This document shows positions 24,848-36,800 of a stretch of 64,000 nt of DNA, piece after piece. The stretch is from the NCBI GenBank assembly GCA_963678705.1, contig OY783204.1, forward strand, positions 2,924,701 to 2,988,700, given 5' to 3'. Under the pieces are notes generated by a model. It did no database searches. It worked only from the letters and a program-made list of their open reading frames with translations, and was not told the DNA's origin. Every line of letters begins with the position of its first letter. The stretch's first letter is position 1. A program made the position numbers and the translations under genes. This stretch comes from Panorpa germanica (taxonomy: Eukaryota; Arthropoda; Insecta; Mecoptera; Panorpidae).

Positions 24848-24990
24848 GTGTGTTTTATATTGCAGGTTGAATGCAAATATTCTTCACATGGCTTCTGGTG
24901 GGGATACATATCGCGCGTCTAAATAAAATGAAACTTCATCCCAGCCTAATTGTGCTTGTCCTTCAGATGTTATTTTAACATTGACTCAAT
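24848..24990 (-). pseudogene. Helitron C Rep region, 5'-most piece
   Basis: The minus strand reads GQAQLGWDEVSFYLDARYV, then SPPEAM, a stop, and RIFAFNLQYKT. This aligns with NDEISQYQMGRYVSSNEAIWRIFSFAIHE of Helitron A, so the stop replaces the conserved tryptophan. Beyond 24990 an AT microsatellite begins and the match is lost. Confidence 0.72.
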
Positions 24991-25303
24991 CATGGCCCTT
25001 ATATATATATATATTTAAATAAATATTTTACGCTTTTAACCGAATCGCAAATTTCAACTTTAATGTGGCATCTATATTTCAAGGAAGGGAATCTATTGTA
25101 TGGTACTATATAACAAATCTAACTATAACTAACTTCATAACAATTAAAACTATATTAACAAATAAAACTATAATTATAACACACTATAAAACTTTATTAA
25201 TAATATAATCTATCACTATATATACATTATCAAACAACTATAATCACATTACAAATCGAAGGATACAACGTTAGCTCAAAAAATGGACATTCAGCAAGGG
25301 GTG

Positions 25304-26766
25304 CTAACTGTCTTCCGGAACATCCTGAAACATAAAAATTCAATTAAAATTTGGTTAAAATGTCTCGTTTTAACGAAGTCTACTCATTTTAAAGTGTTAG
25401 TTGTGTCGCATAAACTTCAGGGGTAGAATTTCTCCCTATTTAAAATTGTTCTCTTTCCAACATCATACATTTAAGGTAACAAACGAAATGTAAGAAGCAG
25501 TAATACTAACCTCTGGAGCAAATAGAACCCATTTAAGGTTTAATGCCTCTGTTCTGAAACCTTGCAGGCCCAGTTCGTTACATATTTTCAGGACTAAATC
25601 AGCCGTCAGGTCCCGACTTACCACTTGTAAATTCTGTAAAAATAATACCAGTTATAACGTTTATAGAAATGACAACATTTTCCTAGAGTGCTGAAACGTA
25701 CCGTGAGAATATTGGAACCGTGGATCTGCGTGAGCACATGTTGGTCTGTAAACGCGCTATATCTCGCGTAAAAGTTTAACTCTATGTTCGTTATGCTTCG
25801 GCTCTTAGAAAGGCTTTGCATCAATGGTTCGTAGTCAGTGGCCAAGGAGTCGTTTGCAATATGTATAAACAATTCTCTCAGATGCGGAAGCGCTGCAATG
25901 GATGCAAACAAATCTTCGCTTACATCAATCTGTACTCCAATAATTTCTGGTAGGACTAGCTGAACACAGGTATCCGTAATTCTTCTAAGCACCACCTCAT
26001 GAATATCGTTCAAATAGGTGAGGCGCAGAGTCTTCAAATATATTAATCTTCGAAGATACCCCAATGTCGTTGTATATACAAAATCACAATTTAATGTAAA
26101 GTGATGCAATTTTGGTGTTGCTGCTACTAAGTTCCGAAGGAAGGTTTCTTCATTGTTAAACTTAACTCCAAGCGATTCCAGGTCCCAGTTACGAAGATAT
26201 TCTACTAGTGTCTGAGAATTAATTTTGGTATTCATTCTTATATCTAAATATTTTAAAGTTGTAGGCAAACTTCTAAGACAAACTCCCGTTATCTGATAGA
26301 TGTGTATTCTCACATCTTGAAGTTGTGGGTTGTTGGAAAACAGACGAAAGAGGATGTTTTCCTTTCCACTGTCCAGTTTTACTGTTCGTAACGAAACTTG
26401 CGTTTCAGCGAACGTTTCCAACAAAGAAACACCGCCTTCTTGTTCATCTCTACCTTCTACATGAAAGGGTGCCTCAAGCCACAGTTCTTCTAATTGTGCT
26501 TTTTTATTTAATAGATCTGACCTTATCTGGAAGTTGCTCACTTTCAAAGTTATTAAATTTTCGCATAATCTCACGACATTTCTTACACGAGTATTAAGTT
26601 CTTTGCCAGATAAATCTAAAGATTCTATTTTCGGATAAAGGCAATCTGCATCTTCGGACTTCAATCCCATTAAATTCACTACGCGACAATTCCTAATATA
26701 AGCAGCTACGGCCTTGTGGTGCCCCGGAAAAATTTCACCATACATCAACACCTTCTCTATTGACAT
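25304..26766 (-). CDS. Host F-box/LRR-like protein, three visible exons
   Basis: The only host-type gene here. On the minus strand I read exons 26766-25702, 25633-25511 and 25324-25304, joined at GT/AG sites (introns of 68 and 186 bp, both phase 0); the frame closes with DVPEDS and TAG, giving 402 residues. The protein consists of irregular leucine-rich segments (IESLDLSGKELNTRVRNV, LEELWLEAPF, TTLKYLDIRMN, YLKTLRLTYLND) like those in F-box/LRR substrate adaptors of SCF ubiquitin ligases. ATG 26766 is the first start in frame after a stop. Upstream the same frame reads KILPCRWESLRTERVQAIL, F-box-like, so the true N-terminus may lie further 5'. Function is inference; the family is not named precisely. 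Confidence 0.65.
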
Positions 26767-26892
26767 GAGCTTTAATATTGCCTGAACTCGTTCCGTCCTA
26801 AGACTCTCCCATCGACATGGCAGTATTTTCTAAAGATCAACAAGTTGCTTCGACGATTGTTGGAAACTGTGTAGAAATTTTCGTTGGTTCAC
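26767..26892 (-). pseudogene. Possible upstream exon of the F-box/LRR-like gene, with an amber codon
   Basis: A splice acceptor (TTTCTAG, AG complementing 26893-26894) precedes a stretch in frame with ATG 26766: VNQRKFLHSFQQSSKQLVDL, a TAG, then KILPCRWESLRTERVQ. The part after the stop resembles the C-terminal half of an F-box (C-x-RW-x-L). Either translation starts at 26766 and this is 5' UTR, or the gene has been truncated. No first exon is seen before Helitron B begins. Confidence 0.4.
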
Positions 26893-27091
26893 CTAGAAAC
26901 GAAAATCAAATTAGTTTAATAAATGTGTAATAAATGTGGGAGAGTATTTTGTTCTATTTTAATAATACGTTTACGGTAAAACATTACTTCATGGGTTTAC
27001 AGGTAGATATAGATGGCAAATGTGTACTAAAATGACAGTCGATTTGCAACTTTTTACTAGTATTCCATATGTTTTCAAATATAAAAACGTT

Positions 27092-27107
27092 TATATATAT
27101 ATATATA
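27092..27107. repeat. (TA)n run at the Helitron B insertion point
   Basis: A short TATA run abuts the CTAG end of Helitron B. The base next to the element is A, consistent with A|T insertion. Confidence 0.7.
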
Positions 27108-27360
27108 CTAGCTGACCCGGCAGACTTCGTACTGCCTCATCGATAAATAAAAGACCTAATCTTTTGTATAAAATGATTTTAAAACAAACAAAATAATTAT
27201 TAATGAAAAAGCATTTATTGAATAAAGCATGAAGTTTTATTATTATTTTCGATACATCATGTTGCTTACTTAGAAATCAGAGTTTTCCTGAAATACTGGC
27301 TATTTATAAGGTTTAAATTTGATATTCACAGACACACACTGTGAAAATACAGTCTGTTAA

Positions 27361-30300
27361 TTAATTTAAAGCTTTCTCATAAACTATATTTTTTGTTTTG
27401 TTTTGTGGTGCGTAAATAAACAAAGAAGACGGTTTTCCGACGCGCGAACACGCGACGTATAATTGTCCATGCGCGAAACAGGGAAACTCCAAGTTGATTC
27501 CACAAACTTCTAAAGACTGTCCTTGCGATTTATTTATGGTCATCGCAAAGGCCAGACGTACTGGAAATTGTAAGCGTTTAAAATCGAATGGTAAGTCCGT
27601 TGGAATCATCGGTATCCGCGGGATCAAGACATCCTCTCCTTTGTATTTTCCTTTTATGATTGTCGCCTCAATGACGTTATTCATCAGTCTTTTCACAGCC
27701 AGTCTTGTTCCATTGCATAGTCGAGGTTGATTAATGTTACGCAGCATGATGACAACTGATCCTACTTTTAACTGCAAATTGTGAGGTGGTAATCCAGGCA
27801 ACTCCAGTGAATTTAAAAACTCAGTGGGATAGTTGATTACGTCATCCTGGTTCATTACGGTGTCGACTGATTTGAAGGAAACCAACTGTCCTGGAAGAAA
27901 ATTCTGAATGGTCGCATTAAGATCCTCTACATCATTATTTTTCGCTGCTAATATTGCTCGTTCACCCAGCCAATTATGGTTATTGAACTTTTGCGCTATA
28001 TCTGGGAAAACTCGCTGAATAAGCTCCACTTTTGAGTCTGTGATGTGACAGAAATCTGTAGGTAATGTGATGAATCCGGTCGAGGTGTCCACTGCAACTT
28101 TATTATTTCCAATGTCTAACAACTGCTTCGCAAACACATTAGCAGTTTCATCTTGTTGCAAAAATACTCGCATGTTAGTTGTTAAGTGGAGTGTCTTTAC
28201 GTACTGCCACAAATTTGATGATTTTAGGCATGCATTTAGTTCATCAGCAACAGTTTATCGGGGAATAACTGGAAGAGTCTGACGAAAATCACCTGACAAC
28301 AGAATCATGGCCCCACCGAAAATATTTTGGTTGTCACGAAGATCTTTCAACGTTCTGTCCAGTGCCTCCAGTGACCTCTTATGGGCCATTGTGCATTCAT
28401 CCCAAACAATTAATTTGCATACCTGTAGGATCTTGGCCATTGCGCTATTTTTGGCGATGTTGCAAATTGGTGTTTCGGTGATTTGCATGTTTAGTGGTAA
28501 TTTCAAGGCAGAATGTGCAGTTCGCCCGCCTTCGAGCAGAGTTGCAGCTATTCCAGATGAAGCCAACGCTAGAGCAACATCATTTCGCGATCTGATCCTC
28601 GCCAAAAGCAATGAAATTAAAAACGTTTTTCCGGTTCCTCCGGGAGCATCAAGGAAATAAATTCCACCAGATCCACTGTTCACAGCTTCTATCAAAGTGT
28701 CGTACGCAATTCTTTGTTGTTGATTTAATTGTGGAACATTTGTACGAACTGTTTCGGCCAATGCTTCAATGTCGTACTGATGTTCTCTTTGCAACTCGTG
28801 GTTTAATGCATCGTGCATATGACGATTGGGTGCTGTCATTCCCAAACACGACAATACTTTATTTGCCATCAATAAACACATATCTTCTATCATGATCAAT
28901 GTGTCATTGTAAATTTCTTCAGTCATTTGTAGTGTACGATTCAAAGTTTGACGGCGCACACGATACAAAACATCCTCAGACATGTCATCTCTATACTTAA
29001 CCCACAAATCTTTTGGATTCGAGGGGAAACATGTCGATATGATAATCGCAAACAATGTACGAATTTGATGCGGCGACGAAGATATTACGGAATCCTTGAG
29101 CGTATCATCCCAGTGCGAATCGTTCTCAAGTAAATGTAATAGTTGACATGCCTCACGGTAAGTCGCACACAGCTGTCCATTAACTGTTCTCAGTTGTTTA
29201 AACGATGTCGGACCACGAACATTCACCAACAACAACCGCAAATAATAACATTCATCGTTATTTGGATGTACTGTGTAGATGCGACCCAGAGCATCTGAAG
29301 CAAATACATTTGGATGTCCTTCAACTGGTGTTCCTTGTTTTCGACGCTGAAACGATTTCGATGATGCGTTCCATGTGTAATAGCGTGGCATGTCAGCATA
29401 CAGCAAAGTGCGAGCAAAATCATCAGTTTGACAAACTGTGAAGAAACTTGTTAATGTTGTCGACGGTGGATGTGCCGCCCTGTCTGCCGCGTTAGATTCA
29501 TTAAAATAAACTCGTTGACCATTTTCTAAATGGACTGCCAAATGGACTACTGTAGGGTGTCTTTCATGGATCGCAAATGAAAAGATACGCCAAATAGCTT
29601 CGTTGCTACTTACATAGCGACCCATCTGGTACTGTGATATTTCATCATTTGCATTGGTTACACCGAAGACAGCCATATCACTACCTTTATTAACATATTT
29701 ACATATGTACTTTATCGACTTCACAGAATTACAATATTCCACATTGATGTGAGTCTCAAAAGCTTTGGACAATATTGGCGAGTATGGCACAATCCAACGA
29801 TTGTCTACATCAACATTTTGTCCTCTTACCTTCACAACTACCGATCGCCCACTGTCCGCAACTGATCGCCGACGATACAATGGGTATCCATCATTTCCCG
29901 TTATGGTTTGAGCAAGCAGGTCTCTTGGGTATCGTTTGGAACACCTACCGTCGACCATACAGGGTGAATTGTAGTTGAAATGTCCGCAAGGTCCATGTAT
30001 CATGTGTTTGGTTACTACTGCATGCAATTTTGGGTCAACTATTTCATCTGGAATTTCAGCTGAAATTATAGAATCAATCTCATCTGGCCTTATTTTGTCC
30101 ACTAACCAGACTAAAATGTGCGCATGTGGCAATCCACGCTTTTGCCATTCTACAGAGTACATCCAACAACGGACTCGGTCATACACACAATGCTTTATTA
30201 AAAAATTCATGAGAGATTTTAATTTTTGTTTAAAAACTCTGGCAGTTATGTCATGTCTATCAACTGGTGTTTGGCTATGTAGTAATTCCTTCTCGATTTC

Positions 30301-31949
30301 GGACCATTTTGGGTTACATGTGAATGTAACAAATAAATCTGGGCGGCCATAATGCCTAACATATGACATAGCATCCTGAGCATATTCATGCATGTGACGT
30401 GGGCTTCCTATATAAGTAGCTGGCAAAATTGTCATTCTTCCTACATTATTCACATTGCCATCAGCATTTATAGCATCGCGGAGATGGATGTATTCCTCTG
30501 ACCGTAGCCGTCGTTGGTTCAAACGGATGTATGTCAATCGTTCAGTCTCAATTTTGACATACATGTCAACTGCAAACTGATGAAAAAGTCGTTGACACAT
30601 CAAAATATGATTTACTTCACCTTGACGGATCATGAGTCTGTATGAATAGAAATTCATAGCACTAACTTTTTTGTTGGTTTCAGCACCTGCGATCAAAAAT
30701 GATAAATGTTTAAATTGTTACTTAGATGTATTGAATTTAAAAATATTATTTAATCTTGTTCAATTCATTTACCTGTTACTTGATTTACCATTTTGATATT
30801 AAAATGGTATCCATCTTCCCCTTGCCAGAAGATCAAAGGATATTGTAGTGCATCATAACTCCTGTGTGTTTCAGATACACGTTTTAACTCACTATTCCGA
30901 CGATGAAGCACAATATCTCTAGATTGTAAATTTTCGCCCACAATGACAACAGCCACTTCATCAATGGTAGGTGAATTGAACCTCCTTGTGTGTTCACCGG
31001 CAGGTGTTTTGTCAGCTCGAATAATAATATTATGGCTATCAGATGGCATCCGATCCAATGCTATTTTGAACATGTTTACTAAATTGTTATTCTGATGAAG
31101 AAATATTTGTAATTGTTGGACAATGGTTCTCTTCACTGTTGGATTGTGAGCACAACGATTATTAATTTCCGCATCTGAATTGCCCATAAAATAAATTTGT
31201 AAAAATTGATGATCTGCATCAGTTAGTGGTAACAGAGTTCCCAGTAAGTGATAAATTTGTCCTTGAATCTGTAATTTTTAAAAATTTGTCCATTAATAAT
31301 TTCCGATATATATATTTTAGTACAAACTTGAATAATATAAAAAAATATTCTTATATAATACCTTGAAAGTGGGCATGAAATTGTCTTGTATAATATGTGT
31401 AGCACCGAATGATGTCATCTGGAAACAGTTGTTATATTTCTGAATGTTGGTCAAGAAGTGCTTAGAATCATTTCCAATCCCAGAAACCAAAGAGCGTAAA
31501 GGATCTGGTGGTGGGACCAATTGTGGCAATTTTACTTTGCCTTCAGCACAACATAATCCAGTAGATTCACCAGTGTATTTTAACGCCTTACAATATTTAC
31601 AAATTGTTTTCATTTCCCCAATTGTTACCGATTTGTCGGCACAATAATCAATTGCCGGATCATAGTGGAATGCAGCTCGTTCAAGAATCACAGGAGCACT
31701 GCGTCTGCGGATTCGCTCAATTTCATTATGTCTAGCTTGCTGTTGTTGTGTTTGATGTGCACGAACTCGTTGCATTCTAAGCCTATCTCCTACATTGTCA
31801 CTCACCAAAGAACGCAATTCTGACATAGCAATACGACTATTTTCTTGATCTGTCTGTCTCTGGTCATCAGTGCGGTTAGCACGTGAGGTAGCTCTTCGCA
31901 CATTTGATTGACTACGACGACCTAAGTTAGGTCGTCTTCTCCTCGGCAT
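27361..31949 (-). pseudogene. Helitron B Rep/helicase, one nonsense codon
   Basis: Exons 31949-31362, 31268-30773 and 30686-27361, with the same splice sites as Helitron A (93- and 86-bp introns). The coding length is 1469 residues. It keeps the YSYRLMIR segment that A has lost and the usual WDECTM Walker B. A single TAA at 28257-28255 replaces a serine codon (TCA in A), just after LLSGDFRQTLPV, and would remove motifs IV-VI of the helicase. HUH, the paired tyrosines and Walker A are all present. Thus A and B each have a different defect; whether A's nine-residue gap abolishes activity is unknown. Confidence 0.9.
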
Positions 31950-32285
31950 CGTAAATTGTAATTAATCAAAGTGAGAAAATTTCCCGCTCATTTAGCAGTA
32001 AAGTGTCACTATCACAAAAAAGAACACATTACTTGGAATGTGACTATCACAAAGGATCACCAAAGTAAAGAAAGTTCTCGCGCACGTAGCCACAAAGATA
32101 GATATAACGATAATATAATTTTTTCCGTGCTCTGAAATGCGACAGGATGGAATGACATATCAGTTGGTTGTCAAATCTAATGTCAAATACATATTGAGAT
32201 TGCGTTCAGAATTTAACTTAAGATTTATAATTTAATTTGTCTTTATTATTATTGATTTATCTTTCGATTTCTATATAGTCTTATT

Positions 32286-32371
32286 AAAAAAATAATCGGA
32301 CAGAGTAACAACTTAAGTTAGCTAAAATAAAAAAATAATCGGACAGAGTAACAACTGAAGTTAGCTAAAAT
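32286..32371 (-). repeat. Tandem 43-bp repeat of Helitron B
   Basis: Two 43-bp units, the counterpart of 13612-13697 in Helitron A. Confidence 0.7.
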
Positions 32372-32739
32372 TGTGTTTATTTATGTACTATGTATTTTGA
32401 GACTATGCAATTTTGTCGCGTTCGCGATTCACTTTCACTTTTGTTGAGTTTCAGAACGCGATATTAGGTCCTCCAACGCGCACGCGAATTTGAACTTTAT
32501 GCAGCGGTAATAAATTACAAATTGACTCTCCATTTTATTTAGAAAACGTTTGTATGGGAAATAGAAAAATGCTGTTTTGAGGATTTTCCCGGCAATTATT
32601 CGAATTTTTCTCACCTTTTAAACCTTCCCTAGACCTCCACGAATAATTCAAGACCAAGATAAGATAAATCCGTTTAGCCGTTCTCGAGTTTTAGCGAGAC
32701 TAACGAACAGCAATTGATTTTTATATATATAGATGAACG

Positions 32740-32873
32740 TTTAAGAGCTGCAGAGAAAGATATTCATGATGCTTATATTAATAACTTTCAAAACTTTATT
32801 GATATAAATAGCAAACTGGCAACATTAATTAGTGAATTAAAAACAAAACATAGTTTAGATATTACTTCTTTGT
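32740..32873 (+). pseudogene. C-terminal end of an unknown Polinton-1 protein
   Basis: A frame open from the Helitron B junction reads LRAAEKDIHDAYINNFQNF, continues with IDINSKLATLISELKTKH and ends at TAA 32871-32873. It is charged and helix-like. It sits 24 bp before the integrase ATG on the same strand. Its upstream part is not present in the window and I do not recognise it. Confidence 0.4.
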
Positions 32874-32897
32874 AAATTTCGCATAATAATATTTAGT

Positions 32898-33803
32898 ATG
32901 AGTAAAACAAAAATAGGTATAATTAATGAGTTACACAAGCCTGCGCGAAAAAACTATAAGCGTAGACATGTAATTATAAAAGGCCTAAATGATAGTTGGC
33001 AAGCTGACTTAGTAGAAATGATTCCGTATGCAAAAGAAAACAAAGGATACAAGTATTTACTTACAGTCATTGACATATTTTCAAAATATGCGTGGGCAGT
33101 ACCCGTGAAATCGAAATCAGCTAAAGCTATCATAAAAAATAAAAATAAGATTCCAAAAAACTTACAAACAGATAACGGAAAGGAATTTTATAACACTGAA
33201 TTTAAAAAATTAACAGATTATTATGGCATAAACCATTACAGTACATTTAGTAATATGAAAGCATCCATTGTTGAAAGATTTAATAGAACACTAAAAAATG
33301 CCATGTGGAAAGATTTTAGTATTACAGGCAACTATAATTGGATTAATAATATTAATACACTTGTTAAAAAATATAATAATACTCATCATTCAACAATTAA
33401 TATGAAACCATCTCAAGTATCAATAAAAAATGAAAAAAAATTATTAGGAAATGTATATAATAGAATAAAAATGGTTGGTTTAAATCGTTATAAAGTTGGA
33501 GACCACGTACGTATAAGCAAAAATAAATCAATATTTGCTAAGGGATATACACCCAACTGGGATACAGAAATATTTACTATATCAAAAGTACAACTAACTA
33601 ATCCAGTCACATATTTACTCAAGGATTCTCTTGATCAATCAATTGCAGGTGCGTTTTATGAACAAGAACTACAAAAAACAAAATATCCAGATATATATTT
33701 AGTTGAAAAAGTTTTACAGAAAAAAGGAAACAACGTTTTTGTAAAGTGGTTAGGTTTAGATAAATCTAATAATAGTTGGATACATGCTAAAAATATTGTA
33801 TGA
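32898..33803 (+). CDS. Polinton-1 integrase with chromodomain
   Basis: 301 residues from ATG 32898. The RVE/DDE core has its aspartates in WQADLVEMIP (about residue 36) and LQTDNGKEF (about 93) and the glutamate in SIVERFNRTLKNAMWKDF (about 126). An SH3-like segment (YKVGDHVRISKN) follows, then a C-terminal chromodomain (YLVEKVLQKKGNNVFVKWLG, about 268-301), the usual layout of Polinton integrases. In the family it inserts linear element DNA and makes 6-bp duplications, as observed beside both Polinton termini here. It converges on the polymerase gene with about 50 bp between them. The element around it is incomplete. Confidence 0.9.
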   Translation: MSKTKIGIINELHKPARKNYKRRHVIIKGLNDSWQADLVEMIPYAKENKGYKYLLTVIDIFSKYAWAVPVKSKSAKAIIKNKNKIPKNLQTDNGKEFYNTEFKKLTDYYGINHYSTFSNMKASIVERFNRTLKNAMWKDFSITGNYNWINNINTLVKKYNNTHHSTINMKPSQVSIKNEKKLLGNVYNRIKMVGLNRYKVGDHVRISKNKSIFAKGYTPNWDTEIFTISKVQLTNPVTYLLKDSLDQSIAGAFYEQELQKTKYPDIYLVEKVLQKKGNNVFVKWLGLDKSNNSWIHAKNIV

Positions 33804-33853
33804 CATTTTAAATTATAAATAAAACTACTGGTTATTTTATATATGTATTTATT

Positions 33854-36800
33854 TTATAATAATAATTCACTATCACTAAAATTATCAAAACCCCAAGGTA
33901 AAGTATTAGTACTGTTTTTTATAAAGTATCGTTTATCATCAAAAGGACTCAATGCAATTTTTATTTGCTTTATTGAATACACATTATGCAGCCTTGATAC
34001 TATTCCTCTTTGGGTACAATTTATTTCATTAAAATTTCTTAAACAATTTTCATAATCTTTAAAAGAAATATGTTTCTTAACTACACTGGTCTTTATACCT
34101 TTTATCTTTTTTATAATATCATTATTATTAACTTTTATTGTATACATTTTTGATCTTAAACCAATAAAATGAGTCATGATTTTACCGTTGTTTTCATCTT
34201 TCATTAAACCCAAAATTTTTTATTTACACAAGGAATATTATATTGATTATTTTCAGCATAATCGCTTGTATCAAACTTATGTATATCGCGTTTTATAGTT
34301 TCATAAATATCTAATGTAATAATTTCATATATAAATGAATCGGTATCAATATATAATAACTTTAAATTATTATTAGAAAATTTTTCTTGCATATAATTGT
34401 AATGAAAATCATACATTACTGTTTTAGATAAATCTAGTATTGAAAATCCTACATATATTGGTTTATTAAATTTTAAATTAGGTTTCAACAGTTCTATAGC
34501 TACCACATTTCTTTTAAAAATTGTTCGACTGTGAAAATTAGTACTAGCAATCAAATTTTTGACTCCGTAACGGCCATGCCATTTTGTTTTTAATTTTATA
34601 TCTCGATGCTTTCTAACATTTTCCATTGTCTTGCCAAACACACTATTATTCATTAATTTATATAAATTTTTTTCAAAATCATTTGTAGCCATTTTTCTTT
34701 TTTCTGTATTTAAATCGATATAACTTTTAAGCCATGGTGATTGATTAAATTTTAAAACTCGATGTATTTTTGATAATTTCATCCCTAAATGTATACATTG
34801 CTTTAAATTACTATAATGAATTATATATTTCTCCTTATCATATAAAGTAGTTAAAAGCTTTTTATGTTTACTTCCCGGTGCAATGCAATGTTCAGGACAA
34901 AGCGGTAAATCTTTATGGAAATTATGTAAACTTTGAGGATATGTTAAATCTACTTCTAAAATGTAACCAGTATTGCTAGTTTCTAACAAATTGCATATAG
35001 TATTACTTATTTCCAAAATTTCCTCTTTGTTTAACCATTTAAAATTTCCATATGGTAAATATTGACTCATTGCATGCCCATATAAATTATTAACATCAAA
35101 ATACATTAGATATTTAGATGGTAATTCAGGTTTATAATTTTCATTCATGTATTTGTTATTGGCCTCTGCATATCTGTTAGAACATTGACTAATACCACCC
35201 CTGATACCCTTCTCTATAAATAGCCACATGTTTATATCAGTAAACAATTCAAGTTTAATTTTAGTTATTTTCAACATAGAGTCCCATGCTAAACCTGGAG
35301 CAGATACATAATGTGCTGGATCTAGTTTATATGTGTCTAAACAATTATCTCGAAAATTTTCAAATATGTCACAAAGTAATAACACATCGGTTTTTAGATA
35401 CAAATCCGAATATTCACCTAGTGTTTTAATATGAAATGTATTCCATACGTCTTGTGCATGTTTGTAATCTGCATCTGATAAGTAACTCTCATTTAATAAA
35501 TTAAAAAAATTATCCTGAGGTGGTAAGGCTGTGTCATTTAACTTTTCCCAGGAATTTATATAATCATAAGGAAATATACCTTTTTTACTTAATAAACTAA
35601 ATTCTTCATTACTTAAATTATTAAACTCTGATTTTAAAATTTTAAATTTATTGTTTGGTAAATATGATGCTAAATTATTCAAAGAACTAGCCATAAATCG
35701 ATATGAATCAATAAATCTTAATGAAATATTAGTTCCATGCACATATTTTGTAAATGAAATATATTTTTCTTTATTAATTGGTAACAAGGAGGTTCTTCCT
35801 TTTATTCCAGTAGCTAAATCAATTATTATAAAATGTGAATCATAAGATGATAAATTATGAAAAATTATTGGTATTACATAACTTTCATTATAATTTAAAT
35901 TACATTCATTGTGAGCAGGTCCTCTATAATTACCAGTTAAATGACAATGATCTCGAACACGGTCTTGTTGCAATGGTTTCTCACATATATGACAATTTCT
36001 TGCATTTAAATATTCTGTTTTTTGTTGATTAGTCAATGTTTTCATTGGCAATACATTTTTTATTATATCCTCTACATTATAAGCAATCTCTTTCAATTCA
36101 TTTACAAACCACTGAATACAATCTACTCCACGATAACTATTATAATAAGATTTAGAGTCATCATATGAATATTTTACATAATATCCAACACTATGTGCAA
36201 TATGTGTTTGATACACCCCCTTGGTTTTAACATTTGTTACATTACTGTCTAATATACTTTCAAAGTCAGCATATATAACACAAGCATTTCTAATTTTTCT
36301 CTTAAAGTTTTTAAACTCAATCACATTAGAATTCTTATCTGGCATTATCGGTTTAACTGGTCTAAGACCTAATCCAACACAGTCTTCTAAATGTTCCTTA
36401 AATTTGGACTCGTCTCTAAAATAATGTAAACATCGATCACATATAAATTTTTTATGACTTGTTTTTGAAAGTTGATTACTAACAAGTCTGGATAAATTCT
36501 TTATCCAGCAAAAATGAAAATTTATTTTATTGTCACATTCCTCACTATTACTTTCATCATCTTCTTCTTCTTCTTCTTCCTCTTCTTCTGTGTCTTCTTC
36601 ATCTTCTACTTCATACTCACTTTGAATCATTAATAAATGTATATGTTTACTTTTATATATTTTACTAACATATACAGGAATAGTTATAAATACTTTTTTG
36701 CGCTTTTTTAAAATATACACATTTATTGATATATTATTTAATTTTTCAAATTTTGAAATTTGTGATAACGTCATTGGAAATTTTATACCATTTAAATTAA

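Larger units (their letters stand above)
6570..24990 (-). mobile_element. Helitron C, old copy in five pieces
   Basis: A minus-strand Helitron distinct in sequence from Helitrons A and B. Its Rep/helicase reading survives in five pieces, 5' to 3': 24990-24848, 19134-18849, 13249-11990, 11398-11351 and 6899-about 6570. They are separated by BEL-1, Helitron A, a mariner and a Jockey LINE. Bridging across each insert restores an uninterrupted family match: LQYKT|HTIYR across BEL-1, FYLR|LLLIHVRG across Helitron A, VKHI|YTNVIDAEI across the mariner and ITGSHT|GDRALIPKI across the LINE. The 5' third of the element is missing beyond about 24990, where an AT microsatellite begins. Confidence 0.8.
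27108..32733 (-). mobile_element. Helitron B, inverted near-identical copy of Helitron A
   Basis: 5626 bp, reading TC...CTAG on the minus strand (TC at 32733-32732, CTAG at 27111-27108), with T at 32734 and A at 27107 as flanks. Matching positions sum to 45983 in the 5' part and 45956 in the 3' part; the 27-bp difference is the in-frame deletion in A. Very few substitutions separate the copies. Its left flank is the host gene region and its right flank is Polinton coding sequence, so the two flanks do not obviously belong to one pre-insertion site. Confidence 0.92.

Noticed and set aside
18848-27108. Inversion between Helitrons A and B by recombination
   Set aside because: The Helitron C reading is continuous across A and across BEL-1, so the interval has not been inverted at A.
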